From positions 1 to 64,000 of the forward strand of contig JBAJNN010000007.1 of NCBI GenBank assembly GCA_036881905.1: a stretch of 64,000 nt of DNA. The letters run 5' to 3'. The stretch comes from JBAJNN01 sp036881905 (GTDB lineage: Bacteria; Pseudomonadota; Alphaproteobacteria; Rhizobiales; Im1). The first letter of the stretch is position 1; each line of letters begins with the position of its first letter. The position numbers and the translations under genes are program-made. Of the stretch, positions 26,670 through 35,042 are shown one piece after another. The notes under the pieces were generated by a model. That model made no database searches. It was not told where the DNA came from and saw only the letters and a program-made list of their open reading frames with translations.

Positions 26670-27524
26670 TCATCTATCGCCGCAATCGCAGTTGCAATTG
26701 CAGTAGGTGCAGTAGCTGCAATAGGAGCAGTACGAGCAGTAGGACATGCAGTTGTAGTTGACCTTCTGGAAGGCGAGCCGGACCTGGGTCGCCGAGACTT
26801 GCTCCATGGTGTAGCTGTAGTAGTAGAAACTGCCGGCGCCGGCGACGCCCGCGTCCCTTGCCGCGCCGACCGAGGCATAGCCCTTGTTGAACAGCGCGGC
26901 GAGGTCGGTGGCGTCGGCGATCTTGAAGCCGGTGGCGCCCGCGGTTCCCTGGGACTTCAGGCTGGGCGCGACCAATTCGCCGGACATGGTGTCGCCGGTC
27001 TTGGCGACCCGGCCCGATTGATCGACGCCCGCCTGGATATCCGCCACCGGCGTGGTGGAGGCATCGGAGAGCCCGAGCGTGGTCCGCTGGGCCGCCGCAT
27101 CGGCGTCGTCGAGCAACGCCTTGCCGGCGGGCGTGACCGGAACGGCCTGCGCCTGGCCGTCGCCGGTGCGTTCGACGAGCCCGGTCGCCGTTAGCCCGGC
27201 GACGGCGGTGAGATCCGCGTCTTTCGCCTGGTAGGCCGTATCGTGGTTGTGGCCGATGGCGGCGAACAGCGCCTGCGCCTCTTCCCTGGAGAGATAGTTT
27301 TTGGAAAGATCGGCGATGATCACCCACACGTCCGGGGCCATGCTCTTGAGCTGGTAGAGCTTCTGCTCGTCGGTTCTGAGGCAGAGCATGCCCGCTTGCA
27401 CGCCCGCCGTGGGGAAGGTGGCGCCGGAAAAGCACGACGCCACCGCGTCATCGCGATCGAGGATCTTCTGACGGCTGTTCTGCAGGGAGTCCGTCGAGGG
27501 AATATCGGGATAATTCTGCGCCAT
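26670..27524 (-). CDS. tail-fibre-like protein with Cys-rich C-terminal tail
   Basis: A 284-residue protein. Residues ~1-110 resemble fibre stalk starts (LFAAIGHNHDTAYQAKDADLTAVAGL), followed by TPAGKALLDDADAAAQRTTLGL, which is typical of phage fibre repeats. A G/A-rich linker (VAGAGSFYYYSYTME) leads to the last 29 residues: NYNCM, then (SYC)4, TYC, NCNCDC and GDR, nine Cys in all. The Ser-Tyr-Cys units use different codons (TCC/TCG/AGC; TAC/TAT), so selection acts on the peptide rather than on a recent DNA repeat. Radical-SAM/SPASM genes follow in the same operon. The tail is probably a modified peptide or metal site on the virion. Confidence 0.8.
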   Translation of the reverse strand: MAQNYPDIPSTDSLQNSRQKILDRDDAVASCFSGATFPTAGVQAGMLCLRTDEQKLYQLKSMAPDVWVIIADLSKNYLSREEAQALFAAIGHNHDTAYQAKDADLTAVAGLTATGLVERTGDGQAQAVPVTPAGKALLDDADAAAQRTTLGLSDASTTPVADIQAGVDQSGRVAKTGDTMSGELVAPSLKSQGTAGATGFKIADATDLAALFNKGYASVGAARDAGVAGAGSFYYYSYTMEQVSATQVRLAFQKVNYNCMSYCSYCSYCSYCTYCNCNCDCGDR

Positions 27525-27533
27525 CGATAGCTC

Positions 27534-28550
27534 CTAGTATCCGAGGGCCGACCAGCTGATGGCGCCGGCGACGAGGGTCACGCCATCCGCCGCATCGAAC
27601 AGCCGGACGTCGAAGCCCGTGGTCGTGATCGCGGTGATCTCGGGCAATGCCGGGGTGGCGCCGGCCTTCAGCGTCACCTGCACTTCGGGCGGTTCGGTGA
27701 ATCCCCGGTTGAAGGCGACCGTGCCCCCCGTCACTGGAATGCTTGCCGTGCCCCGGTCACGCACGTCGGGGACATCGACATTGAAAACCGCATCCGCGAT
27801 CGCGACCCTCTCCCCGGTCACGGGCGCCGAAAGCAAGAGGCCAATCAGCGCCTTCGCGTACTCATAGTCTCCGGGAACGAGATCGCGGAACGGCCCATAG
27901 CCGAGCGGGCCCTTCTCCGCCACCAGGTCCCGGAAGCCCGTCTCGTCCAGGGACGTCGAACGCACCGCCAGATCGGCAAGTACGGCGTTGGCGTGCCGCA
28001 GCAGCGCATCCACAAGCGCAAAAGCCTCGATGGAAAGGCGAGCGGACGTCTTCGCCTCCGCATCCGTCAGTGCAACCGCTTCCGCGAGATCGCGTCGGAA
28101 GGCGGCAAGCCGCTCGAGCGCATCCGCCAGCGCCAAGGGCTCCATAAAGTTCTTGGCCGGAAGACTGGCTCCCGTATCCACGAGGTTGAAGCCTTCGCCT
28201 TCGGGATGGCGGGTGTTTTTCGCCGCGACCTCGCCGAGCGCCAGGTTTTCGGCGACCGACAGGATGAAGTTGATGTAATCGACGTAGGTCTCGGCAAGGG
28301 CGAGGGTCTGGCGTCCATGGGCCAGGACCTCCCCGATCCGCACATCCGCCAGGTCGAGAGTCGATATGGCCTTCGGCCCCGCGATCCGGGCGCCCAGCCC
28401 AGCGACCGGCAAAGCCTCGCCGGCGTCGGCGGCGTAGGCAGCCACGTGTGCGCCCGACCACCCCTTGCCGGCCTCCGCGTCCTGCCAGTCGAAGGCCGAG
28501 GTCGCCCAGGTATAGGCAGCTCCCGGCGTCTCGGTGATGTGAACCGACAT
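27534..28550 (-). CDS. tail protein with adhesin-type repeats
   Basis: A 338-residue protein. It has repeated alpha-helical units of the type LALADALERL, AVALTDAEAKT and EAFALVDALLR, common in tail and surface-repeat proteins. A C-terminal ~75-residue beta domain (ASIPVTGGTVAFNRGFTEPPEVQVTLKAGATPALPEITAIT) resembles an H-type lectin-like fold found on phage fibres. It sits between the fibre and the tail-tip genes, so a receptor-binding or fibre-connecting role is likely. No catalytic motif. Confidence 0.65.
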   Translation of the reverse strand: MSVHITETPGAAYTWATSAFDWQDAEAGKGWSGAHVAAYAADAGEALPVAGLGARIAGPKAISTLDLADVRIGEVLAHGRQTLALAETYVDYINFILSVAENLALGEVAAKNTRHPEGEGFNLVDTGASLPAKNFMEPLALADALERLAAFRRDLAEAVALTDAEAKTSARLSIEAFALVDALLRHANAVLADLAVRSTSLDETGFRDLVAEKGPLGYGPFRDLVPGDYEYAKALIGLLLSAPVTGERVAIADAVFNVDVPDVRDRGTASIPVTGGTVAFNRGFTEPPEVQVTLKAGATPALPEITAITTTGFDVRLFDAADGVTLVAGAISWSALGY

Positions 28551-28553
28551 GAT

Positions 28554-29012
28554 CTACGACATCGTGAAGGTGAACTTCTGGGTCAGTGTGTCGTCGGCGC
28601 CCTTGTTGATGACGGCGAACACCACCCGGTCGAGCATGGCGCCGGCGGTGGCGGCGTTGAACACACCGGCCTCGGTGATGGCGCCGGTGGCCTCGCCCGG
28701 ATCGAAGGTGGTCTCGAAAGTGAAGACCTTGGCGCCGGCGGTATGGGCATAGGCTGCGGCCTTGCGGGCGAGCTCGGCGCCGAGCGCGGTATCCCCGGCG
28801 GCGGCTGCGATGGTCCCGGCGCCGACGACAATGTGGCTCATGGCGCCCGGACGACCCGTGGACTTGCCGATAACGTCGGCGATGAAGTCGAAGCCGACAT
28901 CGACGATCAGGTTGTCCTTGCGCCGGACGATCACCTCGCCATTGGCGCGACGCAGGACGAGCTCCATCGCTCCCCTCAGGCGCAGGCCCGAGGGCAAATC
29001 TCTCTCGTTCAT
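28554..29012 (-). CDS. phage tail protein, unknown type
   Basis: A 152-residue protein: LRLRGAMELVLRRANGEVIVRRKDNLIVDVGFDFIADVIG, then a G/A-rich part and TFETTFDPGEATGAITEAGVF. Proteins with this pattern (RKDNLIVDxG, then GxGT, then EAGLF) are found in tail-fibre clusters. It is 4 bases before the adhesin-repeat gene and 12 bases after the tail-tip gene, in the order seen for accessory tail proteins. Confidence 0.6.
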   Translation of the reverse strand: MNERDLPSGLRLRGAMELVLRRANGEVIVRRKDNLIVDVGFDFIADVIGKSTGRPGAMSHIVVGAGTIAAAAGDTALGAELARKAAAYAHTAGAKVFTFETTFDPGEATGAITEAGVFNAATAGAMLDRVVFAVINKGADDTLTQKFTFTMS

Positions 29013-29023
29013 GATGTTCTCCG

Positions 29024-32000
29024 TTAAGGGTAGAGCCGTAGCTCGTCGAAGGCGCCGAGTGGTGCGAGAGATTGACTGGCGCTCGCCACATCACCCGTCT
29101 TCCAGGACGCGGCGTGAAGGGACCGATCCGTGGCCGACTGGGAGACCCCGAAGGTGACGATGTCGCCTTTGAGGCGGGCGAGGGTCAGCCCGACCCGGTT
29201 GCCGAGATGGTCCTCGAGGTAATAGAGGCCGACATTCGGGTCGTAGCCGAGGCTCAGGACGCCCGCCCCCCCGGACCAGACCAGGTAGATTTGCGGCTCC
29301 TCCAGCAGTTCATCGAAGCGAAGATCGAACATCGCCGAGAACACCGCCGGCACGCTCAGAGGCCAGGCGACCTGGGTGGTGTCCAAAACCTGAAGCCCCT
29401 GGGCGAAGCGGGCGTCGGCAAAACCAAGCCCGAGCGCCTCCGAGGCGGCGGTCCCCTTTAGGCCAAGCGTGTCGCCGTCGAGCGTGAACCCCTCGACAAG
29501 GTCGTTCGCGGGCGGCGCCTCAACAGCGATCACGGTCCGGAGTTCGGCCCCATCGGCGTCGCCTACGGGTAACCAGGGCGCGCCAGATTCGGGCGATTCC
29601 CAATTGAACGCCGCGTCGGCCCAGGCCGGTGGGTCGGCCGGAATGGCGACGATGCCGGATGCCAGCCAGTTGCGCGCCCGAAAGGTCTTGCCGAGATCGG
29701 CCTTGAAGTAGTGCGTGCCTTTGGGCGCATTGACGCCGCCCGTTCGCGCCAAGGCGAGCAGCCCGTCGGTCACGACCTCCAGGTCGTGGCTGACGCCGGG
29801 CCAGCCGAGGGCCTTGTGGTCGGTCAGCAAAATCACGTTACGGTCTGACAGCGGCGCAAGCCGCGTCGTGGCGAAGGCGGCGGTCTGGCTGTAGAGCCCG
29901 GCGGCCGAGACCGCCTTGCACCAGAAGGTCTCGTCGGCGGGCGTCTGAACCGGCCAGAGCGCCACCAGATGGTCCCCGGCGGACCGCCCGACGAACCGGC
30001 CTTGCCCCCAGCTCTCGCCGGCGCGGATCTCGTATTCGACGCCGGCGATGGGCAGCGAGGTCCAGGAGAAGCGCACATGCTCGCCCTGAGGGACGGCATC
30101 GAAGCCGGTGACATCGGCGGGCGGCACCACGGAAGCGACAACGCTGACGGCGCTGACGCTTCGGAGTCCGAGCTCGTCGACGGCGCGAATGTGGAACCGA
30201 TGATCTTCGGCATCGGCCAACCCCATGAACAGGGAGGTGCCGCGATGCCGGGTGGTCACCACGGCGCCCACATCCCAGGCTTCGCCGTCGCGGACCTCGT
30301 AGCCGACCACGTCGAGCTCGCTGACGGGGTCCCAGGAAAGCTGCACGCCGTCGGCCCGGCGCGCCGCCTGGAAGTTGGCCACGTCGGATGGCGGCGTCGT
30401 CTTGCCGACCACCACGTGGGCGAGGACCTCGGCCCACTCGGAAACCAGACCTTCCAGGTTCACGGCCCGTAAGCGGATGTCGTAGGCGACACCGTCCTCG
30501 ACCGGCTGCACCCCGATCTCACCCGAAGCGGCCGGCGCCGGAGGCAGGACCCGCCAGCGCTCGCCACTCCCCGCGAGCCGATAGTGGGCGTGAATGTACT
30601 CGGCTGGATCGTTCAATCCCGAAGTTTGGACCACCCGGACCAGGATCCGCGACTGCGCGCGACCGTCCGCACCAACGACGAGGACGCTTTCATCGGACAC
30701 CACCTCGTCCACGACGGGGGCTGCCGGCGTCTGGCGCTCGACCATCGGCGGCAGCGTCATCAGGGAATCGAAGTCCGGGATGACACCCGTGTCCGCCTGG
30801 TGCACCGCCGGCGCCGCGTCGCCCAGGGTCAGCGTGGCCCGGAAATCCCCCGAATGGCGGATCGCCTTGACGATCAGGTCCGCGCTCTCGCGCTCCGCCT
30901 CGCCGAAGAGCGCCAGATCACCCGCCTCCGGCGCCGCCACGGCGGGCACGGGTTGGAGGAACGCGAGGGCACCGGTCTCGCCAGGCTCAGTCACCACACC
31001 GGCGACGGAACTGACGCCATCGGCGTGGCGGAAGCGAACGGCATAGGTCTTGCCCGCTTCCATGGCGACCACGTCATCGAGCGTGACCGAAATCGCGTCG
31101 CCATTGGCGTCGAACGCGACGTCCTTGACCCGCCCCCAGCCGCCGCCCCAGAGCGGCGCGTCGTGACTGACCTTGACCAGGTCGCCCGCCGTGCAGACCA
31201 GGTGGTCGATGTCGACGGAAATCTCGTAGGTCTCGGGGCGCAGCTTGCCGACCGCCAGGTGATAGCGCCCGTGTTTCCACGCGAGATCGGCGCTGGTGCA
31301 ACCGAAGAGTTCCAGAGTCTCGAACCGGCTCGCATTGGTTTCGCTGTAACCGTCGGCGTAGACGATCACTTCGTCCTGTTGCCAGTCGCGATCCGGATTG
31401 ACGAAGCGGCACTTGAGACCGTGGGGGACCTGGGTGAAGGCCTTGATGCCCCGGAATCCCATGGTGTTGCGTGGCGTGAAGTGCTGGATGGGCACCGTCT
31501 GCGCCACGTCACGAACGATCGAGAACCTGCCGTCGCGCATCCCGAACCCGGCCCGGCCGGCGGCGGCGACATCCCGCAGCAACTCGAACACGGTGGTCGG
31601 GTAGTCGATCACAGCATCGAAGGTGAACGCGGGCGTCGCATCGGCCCAGGCCTTGAAAGCGCCGAGATCGAGCCGCTCGTCGGCCACCGGCCGCCTGTTG
31701 GCCGCGCCGCGCAGCACATCGAGATAGGCCCAGGCCGGATGGCGTGTCGCCTGTTCGATCCACTGCGCGCCATCCCACACCGGCAGAAGGGCCTGCGTCA
31801 CCGCGGAGAACTGATTGACGATGCCGTTCAACTGGTCGGTCGCCTTGATGCGCATGGCGACGAGGCAGCGGCCAGCCGCCTTAACGGGCGCGGTGTGCTG
31901 GACGGTTCGGATCGCCGAGACGAAGCTGTCATCGCGGATACGGGTCGAGGTGTTGTCGGCGGTCAGCCTGGTGAAGCGAACCTCATAGCGGCCGCTCGCA

Positions 32001-33118
32001 GGCGTCACGATGCGCACGCCCCTGCGCACGACCTGTTCCGTTGCCGCCGTGTAGGTCGCGGTGGCATGCTCGGTCCAGGGGTCGGAAGATCCGGCGAGCC
32101 GGTACTCGACATTGATGTCGACGGAGCGGTCCTGCCGGTTGCCGCTGTCATCGAAACGCACCAGCCCGCGGAAGGTGATATCGGCGATGATCTCGTCGGC
32201 CCCGTCGCGGGTTTCCAGGATCTCCGGACCGCCATCGCTGGTGATCTTCAGCGAGTACTGATCCTCGCGGATGGTGTCGGTGTAGAGCGTGATCGGCGCG
32301 TCGGACGCATAACCCTGCCGGATCTCGGTCTCCACGCCCTCGAACTGGCCCAGCGGGATGGCGCCGATGCGGAGATCCGACAGTTCCAGGGGCCCGTAGC
32401 CGAAGTCGAACAGCATGCGCAGATACTGCGCCTCGCCCTCGACTTCGGTGTGCGGATGGGCCGCCAGGGTGGGGAACACCCGGTGGCGGCCATAGACGCG
32501 CGGCACGGACCCATACCGGTTGGCGCGGTTCTGCGTGCCGGTGATCGCGAGCGTCGGGCTGGTGCGGCTCTGCGGCCCGCCGATCGAAAGCTCGGCGAGC
32601 TTCGGTCTCGGCGGCGGCGCGATGGCGTTGACGATCAGGTTGCCGACCAGCGTGATCGCGGCGCCACCGATGGCGGAGGCCAGGTTGATGGTCTGGCCGA
32701 AGATCACCGCCTCGGCCGGCAGCCCCATGGCCGCGCCGACGGCCGGCCCCAGCACGAAGGCGGCGGCCACCACGGCGATGGTCAGGATGGTGCGAAGCGG
32801 GTTCTTGCCGCCTCCGCCACCCTTACCCGGGGCCACCCGCACCGTGACCACGGCGCCGGCTTTCGGCCTTACGCGCGCCCATCGATCCCGCGGCGCCATG
32901 ACCGGATCGGCAGTCATCGCCCCATCCGTGATCCAGACATGGGCATGGGCCACGAGGATGGGATCGAGACCGAGCGAGTCCATGATGTCGGTGACGGAGC
33001 CGCCCACCGGCACGGCGCGATCGATGCACTCGGCGGAAAACGGGCGCGGGCAGGCGATCAGCCGCAGCGCCGGGGTTGGCCCAGGGCGGCCGGCGCCATT
33101 CATTCCGTCAACCGTCAT
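29024..33118 (-). CDS. central tail-tip/host-specificity protein (J-like)
   Basis: A protein of ~1364 residues forming the tail-tip hub that contacts the host. The ATG at 33118 overlaps the end of the NlpC/P60 gene by 11 bases. Near residue 100 is a glycine-rich and hydrophobic stretch (ILTIAVVAAAFVLGPAVGAAMG), usual for TipJ proteins, then NRYGSVPRVYGRHRVFP and FGYGPLELSDLRIGAIPL, typical of the J/phage-tail_3 family. Three fibronectin-III-like repeats are visible around residues 880-1110. It is the largest gene of the element, and with DUF1833 and NlpC upstream it gives a lambda-like L-K-J order. Confidence 0.88.
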   Translation of the reverse strand: MTVDGMNGAGRPGPTPALRLIACPRPFSAECIDRAVPVGGSVTDIMDSLGLDPILVAHAHVWITDGAMTADPVMAPRDRWARVRPKAGAVVTVRVAPGKGGGGGKNPLRTILTIAVVAAAFVLGPAVGAAMGLPAEAVIFGQTINLASAIGGAAITLVGNLIVNAIAPPPRPKLAELSIGGPQSRTSPTLAITGTQNRANRYGSVPRVYGRHRVFPTLAAHPHTEVEGEAQYLRMLFDFGYGPLELSDLRIGAIPLGQFEGVETEIRQGYASDAPITLYTDTIREDQYSLKITSDGGPEILETRDGADEIIADITFRGLVRFDDSGNRQDRSVDINVEYRLAGSSDPWTEHATATYTAATEQVVRRGVRIVTPASGRYEVRFTRLTADNTSTRIRDDSFVSAIRTVQHTAPVKAAGRCLVAMRIKATDQLNGIVNQFSAVTQALLPVWDGAQWIEQATRHPAWAYLDVLRGAANRRPVADERLDLGAFKAWADATPAFTFDAVIDYPTTVFELLRDVAAAGRAGFGMRDGRFSIVRDVAQTVPIQHFTPRNTMGFRGIKAFTQVPHGLKCRFVNPDRDWQQDEVIVYADGYSETNASRFETLELFGCTSADLAWKHGRYHLAVGKLRPETYEISVDIDHLVCTAGDLVKVSHDAPLWGGGWGRVKDVAFDANGDAISVTLDDVVAMEAGKTYAVRFRHADGVSSVAGVVTEPGETGALAFLQPVPAVAAPEAGDLALFGEAERESADLIVKAIRHSGDFRATLTLGDAAPAVHQADTGVIPDFDSLMTLPPMVERQTPAAPVVDEVVSDESVLVVGADGRAQSRILVRVVQTSGLNDPAEYIHAHYRLAGSGERWRVLPPAPAASGEIGVQPVEDGVAYDIRLRAVNLEGLVSEWAEVLAHVVVGKTTPPSDVANFQAARRADGVQLSWDPVSELDVVGYEVRDGEAWDVGAVVTTRHRGTSLFMGLADAEDHRFHIRAVDELGLRSVSAVSVVASVVPPADVTGFDAVPQGEHVRFSWTSLPIAGVEYEIRAGESWGQGRFVGRSAGDHLVALWPVQTPADETFWCKAVSAAGLYSQTAAFATTRLAPLSDRNVILLTDHKALGWPGVSHDLEVVTDGLLALARTGGVNAPKGTHYFKADLGKTFRARNWLASGIVAIPADPPAWADAAFNWESPESGAPWLPVGDADGAELRTVIAVEAPPANDLVEGFTLDGDTLGLKGTAASEALGLGFADARFAQGLQVLDTTQVAWPLSVPAVFSAMFDLRFDELLEEPQIYLVWSGGAGVLSLGYDPNVGLYYLEDHLGNRVGLTLARLKGDIVTFGVSQSATDRSLHAASWKTGDVASASQSLAPLGAFDELRLYP

Positions 33119-33512
33119 GGCGATAGAGTCCCAGGACACGGCGGCGCCACTTGGCGCCGTCATAAGGTTCAAGACAGGCGTCGATGCCGTCCTCGATGTG
33201 CAACATCCATCCGGTGGCAACGACCACGCCCACATGCATGGGCTGGTTCATGAGGCGCATGAGAACCACGTCGCCGACCTGCTCCTTACCGGGCGGCACC
33301 GGATGCCACGGGCCCATCTCGCCCCGGATCAGGCGGCCGATATCCTTGGCGTCCTCGACGGAGGCATAACCGTCGGCGTAGGACGGCAGCCGCCTTCCGA
33401 ATTGATCGGCGAGCACGAGCCGCACGAGGCCCCAGCAATCGACGCCCTCCCTGTCGCGGCCATGCGCCTTGAACGGCAGGCCGACATAGGCGTTCACCCA
33501 ATCGGGCAGCAT
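33108..33512 (-). CDS. NlpC/P60 tail-assembly peptidase
   Basis: A 134-residue cysteine peptidase-like protein of the tail tip, comparable to lambda gpK. The catalytic Cys is in GVDCWGLVRLVL (residue ~26), the His in MHVGVVV, and a polar residue follows in LHIEDG. Such domains may trim peptidoglycan during entry. It overlaps DUF1833 by one base and the tail-tip gene by 11. Confidence 0.87.
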   Translation of the reverse strand: MLPDWVNAYVGLPFKAHGRDREGVDCWGLVRLVLADQFGRRLPSYADGYASVEDAKDIGRLIRGEMGPWHPVPPGKEQVGDVVLMRLMNQPMHVGVVVATGWMLHIEDGIDACLEPYDGAKWRRRVLGLYRHDG

Positions 33513-33985
33513 CAGAAGAGCCCCGGATACTCGCTCGGCACGTAGCTGTGCCCCGGAAACGGCTCGTTGAGCACATCCTCGAAGGCGAGCTCGCCGGTGA
33601 CGGTGAGCGCGTCGTACTCAGCCGACACCAGGGTCATATTGAACGGCCCCGCCTCGACCGTGTCGGGCGAAGCGGCCATCACCACCTCGAGGCCGACCGA
33701 GAGCGGCGAGGAGATCGCCCGCAGGTTCTTCACGATCTCGCGGTCGACGTTGTCGATGCGGAGCGTGACCCGGGCGACGCTCTCCGGGTCCTCGTCGGGC
33801 AGCGCGATCTCGAAGGGATAGGCGATGTAGGTATCGCCGCGACTGATCACGTTTTCCGTGTTGTTGACCACGCGGATGGGCTCGGCGAGGTCCTCGTGAT
33901 CGAGGGTCAGCAGCAGAAGAAAGACCTCTTCGGTTTCCTGCGCGTTCACCGCCTGGCGGGCAGCGAGAGACAAACTTCGGCTCAC
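33512..33985 (-). CDS. DUF1833 minor tail protein
   Basis: A 157-residue protein starting at GTG 33985, eight bases after GGAG; a longer upstream extension is unlikely. MSRSLSLAARQAVNAQETEEVFLLLLTLDHEDL, then EPIRVVNNTENVISRGDTYIAYPFEIALPDE, matches DUF1833 tail proteins, which occupy the lambda gpL position. Its start overlaps the end of the preceding gene. Confidence 0.85.
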   Translation of the reverse strand: MSRSLSLAARQAVNAQETEEVFLLLLTLDHEDLAEPIRVVNNTENVISRGDTYIAYPFEIALPDEDPESVARVTLRIDNVDREIVKNLRAISSPLSVGLEVVMAASPDTVEAGPFNMTLVSAEYDALTVTGELAFEDVLNEPFPGHSYVPSEYPGLF

Positions 33986-34341
33986 GGTAAGATCTCCAGG
34001 CGCAGGGACGCTTGCCACAGCGTGCCTCTTGCGACGGGCGTGTAGCTGGGCGGCTCGACAAACCGGAAGGTCACGGCCGTACCGCCGCGCGGATGCTTCC
34101 AGTCGAAGGGCAGCGCGCCGCCGGCGACGGTCGCATCGAAAAACGTATCCAGCAGGTCGACCTGGGCCGGCGTCAGGCGCACCTGGCACTCGATGTTCCG
34201 AACGCCCGCCGTGACCCGCCGGCGCACCTTGGGCGGTCCCGCTTCCATGGCTGAGCGGATCACCGTGGCAGGCGCCTGCTCGCTGAACCCCTGCGCCAGC
34301 GGCTCCTGCGGCAAAGACGCCGGCCAGACCGCGTTTGTCAT
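33982..34341 (-). CDS. minor tail protein (gpM position)
   Basis: A 119-residue protein: VWPASLPQEPLAQGFSEQ, ECQVRLTPAQVDLLDTFF, LPFDWKHPRGGTAVTFRFVEPPSY. It resembles small tail proteins encoded between the tape measure and DUF1833 in siphovirus-type prophages. Beta-rich; no enzyme motif. The gene order supports the assignment more than the sequence does. Confidence 0.7.
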   Translation of the reverse strand: MTNAVWPASLPQEPLAQGFSEQAPATVIRSAMEAGPPKVRRRVTAGVRNIECQVRLTPAQVDLLDTFFDATVAGGALPFDWKHPRGGTAVTFRFVEPPSYTPVARGTLWQASLRLEILP

Positions 34342-34381
34342 GCGTCCCTATCAGGCCTTCGGCCTTCCTCGCCTCTTGTTG

Positions 34382-34790
34382 TCATCGGGGAACGCCCCGC
34401 CGGTTGATGCCGAACGCGCTACCCAAGGTCTGGTCGAAGGCTCCCTGGGCGATGCCGCGATTGACCTCGTCGCGGATCAGCACGCGGACGATGCGCCGGC
34501 CGTCGGGGCCCCGTTCACTGGACACCTCCGGCCGGGCGCCATTACTGCGCTGATCGATCACCTGGACCACGACCTCGGACCCGAAGGCCTCGCGCATCTG
34601 CTCGGGCCAGCCGATCACCTCGCCCTGCTTGGCGATGACCGGGACATCGCCGCTCACCAGGCCGCCGGAATGGAAGCGCGGCGCCCCGTCGAACACTCGA
34701 GGGTCCACGGAACGTCGTGGCAGCGGCGTCGCGCCGATCACCCCGCCTGCGTGCGCCACGGCGTAGCCGCCGGTGCCATAGGCGGGCGCA
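34382..34790 (-). pseudogene. tape-measure protein, C-terminal remnant
   Basis: About 135 codons are open from the gpW stop to 34382. FHSGGLVSGDVPVIAKQGEVIGWPEQMR, together with DGRRIVRVLIRDEVNRGI, is the usual C-terminal end of long tape-measure proteins (600-1200 aa). The remaining N-terminal part, including all of the hydrophobic and coiled regions, is absent. It abuts gpW directly, so a deletion has removed everything between the head-joining gene and the end of the tape measure. Confidence 0.75.
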
Positions 34791-35000
34791 TCAACGATCT
34801 CCTCGTTCGAACCCGGCGTATCCGCCTAAGGGCAACGGCTTGTCGGCGCCGGTCATGGCGCGCTCGATGGTGCGGATGCGGCCCAGCAGGTCCTCGGCCG
34901 AGCCGTAGTCGACGGTCTTGCCGTCGTAGCTGACCCGCAACGTTCCGCTCGCATAGGCGCGCCTCAGGGCCGCCAGTTCGGTTTCCGTCCAGTCACTCAT
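34791..35000 (-). CDS. gpW-like head-tail joining protein
   Basis: A 69-residue protein, MSDWTETELAALRRAYASGTLRVSYDG followed by KTVDYGSAEDLLGRIRTIE, matching the gpW family that seals the portal after DNA packaging. Length is normal. It lies 42 bases after the large terminase gene, as in lambda-like phages, but no portal gene follows, so it has no partner in this element. Confidence 0.8.
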   Translation of the reverse strand: MSDWTETELAALRRAYASGTLRVSYDGKTVDYGSAEDLLGRIRTIERAMTGADKPLPLGGYAGFERGDR

Positions 35001-35042
35001 TCTTGATGTTCCTGTCGAGCCTTCGGCCCTCCGCGCCTCTTC

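Noticed and set aside
26673..26759. A CRISPR-like or simple DNA repeat at the fibre gene end
   Set aside because: The similarity is at the peptide level; codons of the repeated units differ and units are only nine bases long.
30584..33253. An 889-codon plus-strand ORF
   Set aside because: It is the antisense shadow of the tail-tip gene in GC-rich DNA, with low-complexity Arg/His/Gly-rich translation and no family motif.
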